NCBI GenBank assembly: GCA_964426945.1
Contig: CAYRSS010000032.1
Location: 1-45,010, forward strand
From: CAYRSS01 sp964426945
GTDB lineage: Bacteria > Planctomycetota > Phycisphaerae > UBA1845
DNA: 45,010 nucleotides
Reading direction: 5' to 3'
In this document: one piece after another, positions 1 through 7,785 of the stretch
Layout of the letters: each line of letters begins with the position of its first letter
Position numbering within the stretch: the stretch's first letter is position 1
Position numbers and translations under genes: made by a program
Notes under the pieces: model-generated
What the model was told of the DNA's origin: nothing
The model's input: only the letters and a program-made list of their open reading frames with translations
Database searches by the model: none

Positions 1-465
1 AAGCCCGGCCATTATCGTCTGGTCAGGAAACGGTGACTCAGGCGGATCTGGCGAAGATCGCACGCCAGCCCGCCAAGTCGCCATCAGCCGAGGAGAACGC
101 GTCGACGAAAGCCGTAAGGGCCGGTTCAAACGATCGGCAGTCGCCCCGAATGCCGCTTCGCGGCAATAGTGCAGGTGAGCAAGGGAGCAGAGGAGCAGGG
201 GAACGGAAAGCGGCGACGCGCGCCGGCGGGATTCGGCCGTCGAGACCTGCCCACCTGCGGCCAACTGCTCTCATGATTACCTGCTCCCGCCGCGTGAGGC
301 CCTCCAAGAGACCCCTGGCTACGCGGCCTCGTCGGGTGACCGAGAGGCAGACATTCAGCGACCAGGCAGGCCATCACTGCGAGCCCAGCCTTCGTGAAGT
401 ACATTCAAGGATGGGCCACCCGCCCGCAGGGGAACGAACGGCCGGACAAGCTGAGAAAAGTCGCC
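1..465. other. gene-free left edge with repeat debris
   Basis: No reading frame here looks like a real protein; those present are Arg/Pro/Ser-rich and overlap one another on both strands. The stretch holds a short degenerate CTGCTCC-type tandem on the minus strand (about 175-205). It also holds the left copy of an intergenic repeat described separately (299-440). Nothing else is recognisable. Confidence 0.5.
299..440 (+). repeat. imperfect intergenic repeat, left copy
   Basis: It opens with GCCCTCCAAGAGACCCC and ends with a weak stem around an AGTA loop followed by AGGATGGGCCACCCG (about 394-426). A second version with the same landmarks in the same order lies at 1218-1321, on the other side of the 466-1029 gene. 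The middle is poorly conserved and longer in this copy. It looks like an old member of a dispersed hairpin repeat family; no transposase is associated with it. Confidence 0.5.
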
Positions 466-1029
466 ATGAAGAAGCTTGCACAAAGAACCGCTCCGTACCC
501 AAAGTACCAGTATTTTCCAAGTACTTCGCCACCACCGGATTTCGCGGGCGAGCTTGCTGCAGTGTTTCTCAAACACCGATCCGTAATTGATACAGTCGCG
601 CTAGGGAAGGGCCTGACTAGCAATGACGTGCTTGCGCAGCTCCGAGATGACTTGATTTCGCTTGGCTTCGCTGTTGAAGCGGGTAAAACCGAGGCGGACA
701 AACTTAAGCGGCCAGTGTATTTTGGCCTTCAGGGCGACGCAACCCTGAAATACGAGATTGACGCATATCATTCGAACTGGAGATGCGGCCTAGAAATTGA
801 AGCTGGTCGTGCGTGGATGGGGAATGCGGTATACCGCGATCTAATTCAGGCCATGGTCATGGTCGACGTAGACATCCTGGCTCTGGCAATCCCTATTACA
901 TACAAGTTCAACAGTTCGGGCAAGCCAACTTCAAACAGCGACTTCGACAATACGCAGTCTGTGGTCAGTGCGCTTTACGGCCATTCTCGTGTGCGAATCC
1001 CGTACGGTCTACTTCTGATTGGCTATTGA
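466..1029 (+). CDS. hypothetical protein, possible PD-(D/E)XK-type nuclease
   Basis: A 187-residue soluble protein starting at the ATG at 466 (MKKLAQRTAP); an in-frame ATG at 394 would add 24 unconvincing residues that lie inside the repeat. I see no signal peptide or membrane segment. The centre carries YEIDA (D99) followed by LEIEAGRA (E110, E112). This D-x10-E-x-E spacing after a beta-strand resembles the active-site core of restriction-endonuclease-fold proteins of the ExE kind (BamHI has D-E-E). That resemblance is inference from a short motif only. No methyltransferase partner is adjacent. Base composition is visibly more AT-rich than the neighbours (codons such as ATT, AAA, TTT, GAA), and the gene sits between two related repeats, both consistent with transfer. 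The protein is real with fair confidence; the function is open. Confidence 0.6.
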   Translation: MKKLAQRTAPYPKYQYFPSTSPPPDFAGELAAVFLKHRSVIDTVALGKGLTSNDVLAQLRDDLISLGFAVEAGKTEADKLKRPVYFGLQGDATLKYEIDAYHSNWRCGLEIEAGRAWMGNAVYRDLIQAMVMVDVDILALAIPITYKFNSSGKPTSNSDFDNTQSVVSALYGHSRVRIPYGLLLIGY

Positions 1030-1085
1030 TGTTAGAATCACCTCGAGCCAACTGGGTAGCCGGGGGCACGATGATTGACGTGGAT

Positions 1086-1104
1086 CGCATCAGGCGCTGA
1101 TGCG
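1086..1104. terminator. hairpin between converging genes
   Basis: CGCATCAG and CTGATGCG form a perfect 8-bp stem with a GCG loop. It lies about 60 bases after the stop of the gene at 466-1029 and faces the converging lipoprotein gene that ends at 1358. No T-tract follows on either strand, so a role as terminator is a guess from position. Confidence 0.35.
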
Positions 1105-1217
1105 ACCGCGAGCGCCCCAATGGACCCGGACCTGAGCCGCGGAGCGCTCTCGCCCCTGCGATTCTACCCGCAGGGCCTCTCGTCCGTCACCACCACGGCT
1201 CCGCCCCGAACGGCCGC

Positions 1218-1321
1218 ACCCTCCGAGAGACCCCGAACCGTGCGGCCCCGCCGGAAGGGCTTGCAAGGAGAGAGAACATCTCGCCGAGTACGGCGAGGAT
1301 GGGCCACCCGGCCGGGGAAGA
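1218..1321 (+). repeat. imperfect intergenic repeat, right copy
   Basis: It opens with ACCCTCCGAGAGACCCC and ends with a perfect 7-bp hairpin, CTCGCCG-AGTA-CGGCGAG (1280-1297), running directly into GATGGGCCACCCGG. The left copy at 299-440 has the same start, an AGTA loop and the same GGATGGGCCACCCG tail. The two lie in direct orientation around the AT-richer gene at 466-1029. Confidence 0.5.
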
Positions 1322-1357
1322 TCACGGCGACATCGACCATCAGCAGCCGCTTCCGGA

Positions 1358-4300
1358 CTACTCTGACGACCCCGGCCCCTCCTTCGGCGCCGGGGCTTCG
1401 AATGCGCCCATATCGACGGCGGCGAGGCCGTCGCCGTTGCCGTCGGCGATGCGGAGCTTGGCGGCCAGGTCGAAGATCGGCAGCCGCTGGAAGCCCGGCA
1501 GCAGCGGGTCAAGATCGACGAAGGTGTCGCCCGCGTCGATGCAGGGGGACGCGTCGCCGAGGGTCAAGTCGCCCAGCTTGATGTTGGCCAACTCCGGATC
1601 GATGTGGATGTTGCCGCGGCCGGTGAAGTTGCCCGGGCCGTTCAGGCAGCAGTTGCGGAGCAGCGTCGTGCCTCCCGCGGCCGCGATCTGATGCCTTTCC
1701 TGCGGAGCGCCGGCCGCGTCCCAGTCCGGGACTACGCTGGCGCCGAAGTAGTTCTGCCAGAGGATCGTGTTGTCCACGGCGACCGAGCCTCCCCACACGA
1801 TGATGCCGCCGCCGTCCCACCCGCCGTTCTGGGTGGGCAGGGCACGGTTGTACACGAGGGAACAATTGGTGATCGCGACATTGTTGTTGCGACCCGTGCC
1901 GTTGATCACGGCGACGGCTCCGCCGTTCGACGTGGCGCGGTTGTCCCAGAATGCACTGTTAGATACGCTGGACGAGGAATTCAGGAATATGCCGCCACCG
2001 GCGCCCTGCGTACTGCCCCCAAGGGCATTGATCGTGGTCGCGTTGCCGTAGAAGCGGCAACTGTCCACGCGCAGGTAGCCGGTGGTGCCGCTGTAGATGC
2101 CCCCGCCGTGATAACGTGCCTGGTTCCCGGTGAACGCGCAGCGGATGAAGTGCGCGGTCCCGCTGCTCACATACGCGCCGCCGCCGAGGGCCGCCGTCTC
2201 GGCCTGGGTCGTCCGGCGTCGGGCTTCGTTTCGGGAGAATTCGCAGTCCTCGACCACGACGGTTCCCGGCGTCGCGCCAATGTGGATGGCGCCGCCCGCC
2301 TGGGCCACGTTGTTGGCGAAGATGCAACGACTGATCGACATAGTCTTCCCGGCGGGGACACCCTGGACATTCACACACGCCCCGAGGGGAGACTGATTGG
2401 CGTTGGCGAGGAACAGGCAGTTCTGAATGGTCGGGTAGGCGCTCGCGCATCGGATCGCACCGCCCGGACCGTCCTCATTGGTATACTGCCGGCTGTACGC
2501 TCCCGTGATCAGGAATCCGTCAAGCAGCGCGGAAGAGTCGACGGCATTCGCCAGGATGATCGTCGGGCAGTTTTCCGCCCGGTTGCCCGAGGCCGCGGTC
2601 TCCAGGTCGATGGCTCCGGTATCGTTGTTGTTCATGTCCCCGGTGATGACGCAGCCGTTGCTGAACGGGCTGGTGTTCCGTTCGCCGCGCTTGGACTCGC
2701 CGGCGAAACCTACGCCGTCCGGCCCGGTGAAGCCGCCGTAGATGCTGAGCTGGTTCACCAGCGACAGCGGTATGAGCTTGCCGGACGGCTTGTACGTGCC
2801 GGTGGCCACCCAGATCTGCGACACGTCATCGTTGGGGTTCTCCGGCGTGCCCTGCCCGGTGATGGCGCGGTTGATGGCGACCTGCAGGCCGCCGTAGGCC
2901 GAAAGCCAGCTGTTGCCATTGTTGGGCGCGGGCGTGCCGGCTTTGACGTAAATGGTCCGAGCCGCAATGGTGGGGAACGGGTCCACGCCGTCGAGCAGGC
3001 CGTCGCCGTCGGTGTCGGGGTCGAGCGGATCGCTGCTGACGACGATCCCCGCGTTCGGGGTCACCCCCGCGAATTCCTGGTCATCGGTCAGGCCGTCGCC
3101 GTCGGCGTCCGGAAAGCGCGGGTCGGAGAAGACGCGCCGCGCCCGCTTGTCCGGATAGCCGTACAGCGCGATGGCGTCGATTTCCTCCCACGTATTCGGG
3201 TTCGCGTCGGTGTCGACGTAGACGCGGACACCCTTGACGAGATAGTCGGTCACCGGCCAGGTCACGTCGAAGTTCACCGGCGTGCCGGGCTCGCTCGAAT
3301 CGGTGCCGCTCCACACCGTGTGCAACACATCGCTGGTGTCGAGCACGTCGACCTGGTAGACAAACCCGTTACCCCACGTTTCGCGGATCGTCGCGCCGGA
3401 GGCGTACACCGGCGTCTGGAAGCGCACCGTAATCCACTCGAGCGTGCCGTTCTGTGAAAGCGGCGACCACGCTCGTGGTGAACTGCCATACTCCTCCGTG
3501 TCTGGCTCGAACCGCGTCTCGCCCTGAGCATGGCCGGGGCGCGTGCTGCTGGGGCTGCCCACGCCGGCCAGGGCCCACTGCTTGCCGGGGTCGTTGGGAT
3601 TGCCGAACACGACCCAGCCCTTGATCACTTCGAAGTAGTCCGTCAGTCCGTCGCCGTCGGCATCGGCAGGCGAAGTCGGGTTCAGGTCGGTACCGGCGGA
3701 CTTTTCCAGGTTGTTTGGCAATCCGTCGCCGTCGTCGTCCCGGTGGAAGATGATCGCAACCTCATCCCCGGCGTGGAGCACGAGGTCGCGGAAGCCGGCG
3801 TTTGGCTGGCTGAGAGTGAGGTTCTCCTTCACCAGAGTCCAGAACGCGGTGGGGTTGTCGTCGGGCCCGAGCTCGGCGGGGCCGGCATACCGGTAGCCTA
3901 GCAACGACTGGAGGACCTCAGCGTTGCTTTCGGCCGCCGGGCTCGGCATTGTGGTATAACCCCTTGTGGCATCGTCAAAAGGAAGTCCGAGCACATCCTC
4001 GAGCACGCGCCCCAGCTTGATGCCGCGATAGCTGCTGTCCGGGTTGCGGTCGACATTGGTGGCCACGGTGTACTGGCGTACCTCGCCATCACCGAAGTCG
4101 ATCGTGAGGTGGGCGGTCCGGGCGACCGTGACCTGTCGCACGTAGTCGAAGTCGAGCCCATTGCCGTCGGTGAAATTCATGTTCGCGGTGCCGAGCATCA
4201 GCGTGTCAGGCGCTGCCATCAGCTCCTTAATCGACTGCGCGCTTACGCCCGTCGCGGCCAGCTCGAACGGACCGGCCGTCTCGCCGGGCGCCAGCGTGAT

Positions 4301-5815
4301 CGAGTCAAACACGGGCGTCATCGTCGCGATCGTCAACTCTTTCCGATCGGAGATGTCACCCAGCGACTTCTTCTTTTCGTGCTTCGATACGAGAACGCCA
4401 AGCCCGTTCACCGTGAAGGTCGTATTCCCGCCGTTCGTCAACTGGATGGCGGTTCGGATCGAGCCGTCCGCGGCGCTCTCGGTGAACTCGCGCGAATCGC
4501 TCTGCACGCGAGAGACTTCCTTGCTTGATTCCCGGGAGGACTCGGTGGAGTTCGTAAAAGTGTACTCGCCATGAACACCGGCGGTGACCTCGAACTTCTT
4601 CTTGACCTTTCCCCACGCAAATAGACCGACTTCCGCTTCGGCTTCAACCCCGAGCATCACCTGAAGGCTCCAGCCGTGCGTCGCGCTGAAGCTGCTCGCG
4701 GTCGTCTCGGTCTGCGACTCGGTCAGGGTCACGCCGTATTCCTTCGTCTCGCCGATGGTCTCCGCGTATTCGACGTTCAGCTTCACGTCGAGATCGTCCA
4801 CCAGTTGATAATTGAGCAGCGGCAGGTCGGCGAGGACGCCGTTGCGCACGGGGCTGTCGAACTCGTCGAAGTCGCTGACACCGTCGCCGTCGGTGTCATC
4901 CAGCGTCGGCGAAGTGGCCCGTGCCCGGATCACACGAGCCACCTCGCCCGGCGGGCGCCGCAGTTCGGCGGCGTCGAACATCTCCAGGCCGTCGAAGAGG
5001 GCCTGGTTCGGCGCCAGCGGATGGTCCGGGTCGCCGCGCGTATCACCGTCCGTGTCGACGTTCGTTGGGCTGGTGAGCCACTGGTTCCACTCCTCGCCGT
5101 CCCACAGGCCGTCGCCGTCGCTGTCGACCTTGGTCGGGTCGCTCTTGATGAGGAACTCCACGTCGTCGGTCAGGCCATCGCCGTCGGTGTCGCTTTTGGT
5201 CGGATCGCTTGTCACCTTGTAGCGGTAGCTGTTGAAGTACGAGACGCCGTCCGGGGCGAAGGCGAAGGAATCGATCCACACCTCCCAGCCGGCCAGTTCC
5301 TGCGCGTCGGACAAGCCGTCGTGATCGCCGTCCTCGCCGCTGTCGGACGGTGTGATGTAGTAGGTGAACGGGCCGACGTCGACGACGACGGAGTCCGCCT
5401 CGAGCAACTGAACGGTGCCGACACCGGCTTCGCCGATCATGACCCGCAGGGAACTGTCCACCGGCGCGTGCAGGCGCAGGTCGACGGATCCCGGTGCGCC
5501 CGGCGGTGCGACCGCCGTCATCACGTTGCCGTTGTAGACGCGGACCTCCGCGGCCGAATGCTCGCCGAAGAGAACGGACGTCCGCGTGTCAAAGCCGCCG
5601 TTAGCGCTGTTGAAGGTGACCACTGTGCCGCCGGTCACCGGACCGTTCGCCGGCGAAATGGTGATGCCGACGAGTGCACCGGGCACGGGCACCACCGTGG
5701 CCGTGACGTCCGCTGGGCATCCGGTCGCGAGCAAGCCGGCCGCAGCGCCGAAGGCGGTTGCGACACTGAGCAGTACGAAACGGATTCGACTCAATCCTCG
5801 CGCTGTCATGGCCAT
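1358..5815 (-). CDS. giant secreted lipoprotein: IPT/TIG, Ca-binding repeats, toxin-like segment, beta-helix
   Basis: 1485 residues from the ATG at 5815, preceded by AGGAGTGGAGCC; a longer frame to 5896 adds residues that do not look like protein. The signal peptide ends in LLATGC, a lipobox, so the protein is probably a lipid-anchored exported protein. Order of parts: IPT/TIG-like beta domain (about 50-135); thrombospondin type 3-like DxDGDG repeats (about 165-320, five copies); a Ser/Thr-rich alternating segment (about 350-480) that resembles the pore loop region of aerolysin/ETX-MTX2 proteins; two more DxDGDG repeats (about 690-725); a beta-sandwich resembling the SD-scarf/discoidin type (about 770-885); two more repeats (about 900-950); then a right-handed parallel beta-helix. 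The end, PCIDAGD...DMGAFE, matches the choice-of-anchor Q family. Such proteins are typical of planctomycetes and probably work in adhesion or surface binding with calcium. The role here is unknown. Confidence 0.85.
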   Translation of the reverse strand: MAMTARGLSRIRFVLLSVATAFGAAAGLLATGCPADVTATVVPVPGALVGITISPANGPVTGGTVVTFNSANGGFDTRTSVLFGEHSAAEVRVYNGNVMTAVAPPGAPGSVDLRLHAPVDSSLRVMIGEAGVGTVQLLEADSVVVDVGPFTYYITPSDSGEDGDHDGLSDAQELAGWEVWIDSFAFAPDGVSYFNSYRYKVTSDPTKSDTDGDGLTDDVEFLIKSDPTKVDSDGDGLWDGEEWNQWLTSPTNVDTDGDTRGDPDHPLAPNQALFDGLEMFDAAELRRPPGEVARVIRARATSPTLDDTDGDGVSDFDEFDSPVRNGVLADLPLLNYQLVDDLDVKLNVEYAETIGETKEYGVTLTESQTETTASSFSATHGWSLQVMLGVEAEAEVGLFAWGKVKKKFEVTAGVHGEYTFTNSTESSRESSKEVSRVQSDSREFTESAADGSIRTAIQLTNGGNTTFTVNGLGVLVSKHEKKKSLGDISDRKELTIATMTPVFDSITLAPGETAGPFELAATGVSAQSIKELMAAPDTLMLGTANMNFTDGNGLDFDYVRQVTVARTAHLTIDFGDGEVRQYTVATNVDRNPDSSYRGIKLGRVLEDVLGLPFDDATRGYTTMPSPAAESNAEVLQSLLGYRYAGPAELGPDDNPTAFWTLVKENLTLSQPNAGFRDLVLHAGDEVAIIFHRDDDGDGLPNNLEKSAGTDLNPTSPADADGDGLTDYFEVIKGWVVFGNPNDPGKQWALAGVGSPSSTRPGHAQGETRFEPDTEEYGSSPRAWSPLSQNGTLEWITVRFQTPVYASGATIRETWGNGFVYQVDVLDTSDVLHTVWSGTDSSEPGTPVNFDVTWPVTDYLVKGVRVYVDTDANPNTWEEIDAIALYGYPDKRARRVFSDPRFPDADGDGLTDDQEFAGVTPNAGIVVSSDPLDPDTDGDGLLDGVDPFPTIAARTIYVKAGTPAPNNGNSWLSAYGGLQVAINRAITGQGTPENPNDDVSQIWVATGTYKPSGKLIPLSLVNQLSIYGGFTGPDGVGFAGESKRGERNTSPFSNGCVITGDMNNNDTGAIDLETAASGNRAENCPTIILANAVDSSALLDGFLITGAYSRQYTNEDGPGGAIRCASAYPTIQNCLFLANANQSPLGACVNVQGVPAGKTMSISRCIFANNVAQAGGAIHIGATPGTVVVEDCEFSRNEARRRTTQAETAALGGGAYVSSGTAHFIRCAFTGNQARYHGGGIYSGTTGYLRVDSCRFYGNATTINALGGSTQGAGGGIFLNSSSSVSNSAFWDNRATSNGGAVAVINGTGRNNNVAITNCSLVYNRALPTQNGGWDGGGIIVWGGSVAVDNTILWQNYFGASVVPDWDAAGAPQERHQIAAAGGTTLLRNCCLNGPGNFTGRGNIHIDPELANIKLGDLTLGDASPCIDAGDTFVDLDPLLPGFQRLPIFDLAAKLRIADGNGDGLAAVDMGAFEAPAPKEGPGSSE

Positions 5816-6369
5816 GACGGGCTCCACTCCTGTGGGTATGCATCGCAACCGGGGCGGTCCGCCGCGCCGCGCGCAGCCCCCGCCCTGAAGGGTCAAAATC
5901 GATTTCTGAATCTGGTTCTTGGAAATGCCGCGGTGTGCTGGGGTGGCCAGTCCCTCGCCTCACACGGCGAGGAGTGGGCACGAACATGGACGCCGCCGGC
6001 CACGAGACCGAGCGACGGCCAATTCGTTCTCCGATCGCCCCAACGGGGAGTTCCGACCTTGCCTGCGGACTCTGAGTATACAGATCCGCTTCAAGTTGTA
6101 CAATGCCCTCTCGCGTTTTCTGAGCCCCCTACACGCCGGGCACCGCGCCTTCGCGCGCCCTCAACGAGCTGCCGCACCGGACCGCAGATCGTCGCACCAA
6201 CTGAAGGGTCGCGCTAAAGTGCGGCAGTAACGCGGCGCCATCGCGCGTCGCATTCCGTTGCGGCCCGTTGCTGCCATCCATACCATCCGCCCCGTCCACC
6301 AATCCCGGCCGGAAGGCGGCGCCGCGGACGACGCCGCCGACCTGCCGCTTACACGCGGGACCGCCAGTC
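5816..6369. other. divergent intergenic region
   Basis: This 550-base spacer separates the lipoprotein gene (minus) from the GNAT gene (plus). It holds a candidate minus-strand promoter (6075-6103) and a small hairpin, CCTCGCC with GGCGAGG (about 5957-5976), followed by GAGTGGGC, which may be a further degenerate relative of the repeats at 299-440 and 1218-1321. No convincing coding sequence was found. Confidence 0.4.
6075..6103 (-). promoter_or_regulatory. candidate promoter of the giant lipoprotein gene
   Basis: Read on the minus strand, TTGTAC and TATACT are separated by 17 bases. The -10 box matches the consensus at five of six positions; the -35 is weak. The leader to the ATG at 5815 would be about 250 bases. 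Confidence 0.35.
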
Positions 6370-7179
6370 ATGGCCCATGACACCTCAGCCCCCCACCCTT
6401 CCACCGACTCGCTCGGCGACCGGCTTTCCGCCGTCGCTGCGCAGCACATCGATCACGCCTTTCGACGCGTGCTGCGGGGGCCCGGAGTGACGATGGAGCG
6501 GGCCTTCGTCAGACTGATCACGCGGGCGCCGCATCCCTTCGGCAACCTCGCCGTGGTTTCGGATCCGACGGACCAACCAGGCACTGTCGCGGCGACGGTT
6601 CCGCTAATCGACTGCGGTGCGCCCGCAGCCGTGCTGCTCCCGGGGCAGGCCTCCGCGGCGGTGGCCGACCACCTGGCACGCAGCGGCTTTGCCGGCGCGG
6701 GGTCGATGCCGGCGATGGTGGTAAACGTCGACGCGCTGCGGCCGACGGCACTGCCCGGCGGCTACGAGATGGCCCGCGTCGCAACGGGGGAGAGCGACAC
6801 CTGGGCGCAGGCGTTCGCCGCCGGCTACGAACTGCCCGCGGTGCTGGGGGAGGCCTTCTCGCCCCGCACGGCGGGCGTCACGACCGCCGAGGACGCGCCG
6901 CTGCAATACTTCGCCGTGGTGCGCAACGGCCGGATGGTGTGTACGTCGGTGCTCTACCTCGCCCACGGCGTCGCCGGGATCTACTGCGTGTCCACTGTTC
7001 CCGAGGAACGCGGCAAGGGGCTCGCGGCGCACGCGACGGCCGAACCCCTGCGCCTCGCGCGGAAGCTGGGCTACGGGGTGGGCGTGCTGCAGTCGTCACA
7101 CGCCGGGCACTCGGTTTATCTCAAGCTGGGGTTCGCCGACGTGGGCGAGCTGCCGCTGTATGTTCGCACGCCCGCGTAG
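6370..7179 (+). CDS. GNAT-family N-acetyltransferase
   Basis: A 269-residue protein starting at ATG 6370 (MAHDTSAPH); upstream in-frame residues look non-coding. The C-terminal half (about 130-265) is a GNAT fold. The acetyl-CoA binding signature is visible at about 207-220 as VSTVPEERGKGLAAHAT, with the RGKGLA pyrophosphate loop, followed by the motif B region ending in YLKLGF. The N-terminal 120 residues look like a second, degenerate GNAT-like half, as seen in tandem GNAT proteins. It should transfer an acetyl group from acetyl-CoA to an amine, but the substrate cannot be read from the sequence. It stands alone, converging on a DinB-like gene and sharing a hairpin with it. Confidence 0.8.
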   Translation: MAHDTSAPHPSTDSLGDRLSAVAAQHIDHAFRRVLRGPGVTMERAFVRLITRAPHPFGNLAVVSDPTDQPGTVAATVPLIDCGAPAAVLLPGQASAAVADHLARSGFAGAGSMPAMVVNVDALRPTALPGGYEMARVATGESDTWAQAFAAGYELPAVLGEAFSPRTAGVTTAEDAPLQYFAVVRNGRMVCTSVLYLAHGVAGIYCVSTVPEERGKGLAAHATAEPLRLARKLGYGVGVLQSSHAGHSVYLKLGFADVGELPLYVRTPA

Positions 7180-7200
7180 CACCGCCCCACCACGCGGTGC
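7179..7200. terminator. bidirectional terminator-like hairpin
   Basis: GCACCGC (7179-7185) and GCGGTGC (7194-7200) form a perfect 7-bp stem with an 8-base loop. It fills the 24-base gap between the converging stop codons at 7179 and 7204, so it can serve both genes. There is no T-tract. Confidence 0.5.
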
Positions 7201-7203
7201 GCC

Positions 7204-7728
7204 TTATTCCGCCGGCCGCCTCTCGAAGGCTACTTGAACGTAATCAATGTTCTGCACAGGGGCGACGCCATCGCCGAGGCATCGCAGCATCGACATGAGT
7301 TGCGAGCGGTGGTGCACCTCGTGCAGGGCGATCTGGGCGATGAAGTCGTCGGCGGTTCCGGTCACGTGGAACCGCTGCCCCGCCTGGTCAGGAAAGCTGA
7401 GCCAGGAGATGGACCGCGACCAGTCGCGCTCCGCCGCAATGGTCGCGCGGATGCGCGCCGCCTGCGGCGGCCACTCGCGTTCGATGACGTCGAGCCCCGG
7501 TGGCTTTTCGTACTGGATCGGCCATTCCGCGTAAGGCGCGACCTCGCGCTCGGCGAACCGCTCCATGAAATACCACTCCGAGATCATCAGGTGCGCGGTC
7601 GTCGAGGCGATCGACCCCAGGCCGAAGTTGAACGTCCGGTGGTACTGCTCGGGGGTGAGCGTGCGAAGGGCGGGCATGAAGCGGCCGCGCGCGGCGATCA
7701 GGTAGTCGTAGAGCTTGAGCGGGTTCAT
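7204..7728 (-). CDS. DinB-like metal-dependent protein
   Basis: A 174-residue four-helix-bundle protein of the DinB/YfiT type. The three metal-binding histidines expected for the family are visible: H46 in the TTAHLMISEWYF helix, and H136 and H140 in HEVHHRSQLMSML. Length is usual for the family. Members bind a divalent metal and include thiol transferases; many have no known substrate, so I do not assign a reaction. A TATACT box lies 6 bases before the ATG, which would place transcription start at or next to the start codon, so the mRNA may be leaderless. The gene is alone and converges on the GNAT gene. Confidence 0.85.
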   Translation of the reverse strand: MNPLKLYDYLIAARGRFMPALRTLTPEQYHRTFNFGLGSIASTTAHLMISEWYFMERFAEREVAPYAEWPIQYEKPPGLDVIEREWPPQAARIRATIAAERDWSRSISWLSFPDQAGQRFHVTGTADDFIAQIALHEVHHRSQLMSMLRCLGDGVAPVQNIDYVQVAFERRPAE

Positions 7729-7734
7729 GCCGCG

Positions 7735-7740
7735 AGTATA
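7735..7740 (-). promoter_or_regulatory. -10 box suggesting a leaderless transcript
   Basis: TATACT on the minus strand ends 6 bases before the ATG at 7728, the usual distance from a -10 box to the first transcribed base. I see no clear -35. Confidence 0.35.
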
Positions 7741-7785
7741 GCCGATCCGACCGCCCCCCGCTCCCCGGTTCTGCTGCGGTTGTCG

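Noticed and set aside
175..205. CTGCTCC-like tandem at the left edge as a CRISPR remnant or VNTR
   Set aside because: Too short, irregular and without spacers; it is only low-complexity sequence.
466..1029. Complete restriction-modification system
   Set aside because: No methyltransferase gene lies next to it; only a nuclease-like motif is visible.
1604..3457. Long plus-strand reading frame opposite the giant lipoprotein gene
   Set aside because: It mirrors the Asp/Gly-rich codons of the real gene and gives Val/Arg/Ala-rich text with no domain; the same holds for 4676-6217.
2970..5330. Recurring GTCGCCGTCGGTGTC-like words, possibly a CRISPR or DNA repeat
   Set aside because: They are the codons of the DxDGDG calcium-binding repeats, spaced irregularly and in frame; they are a protein-level repeat.
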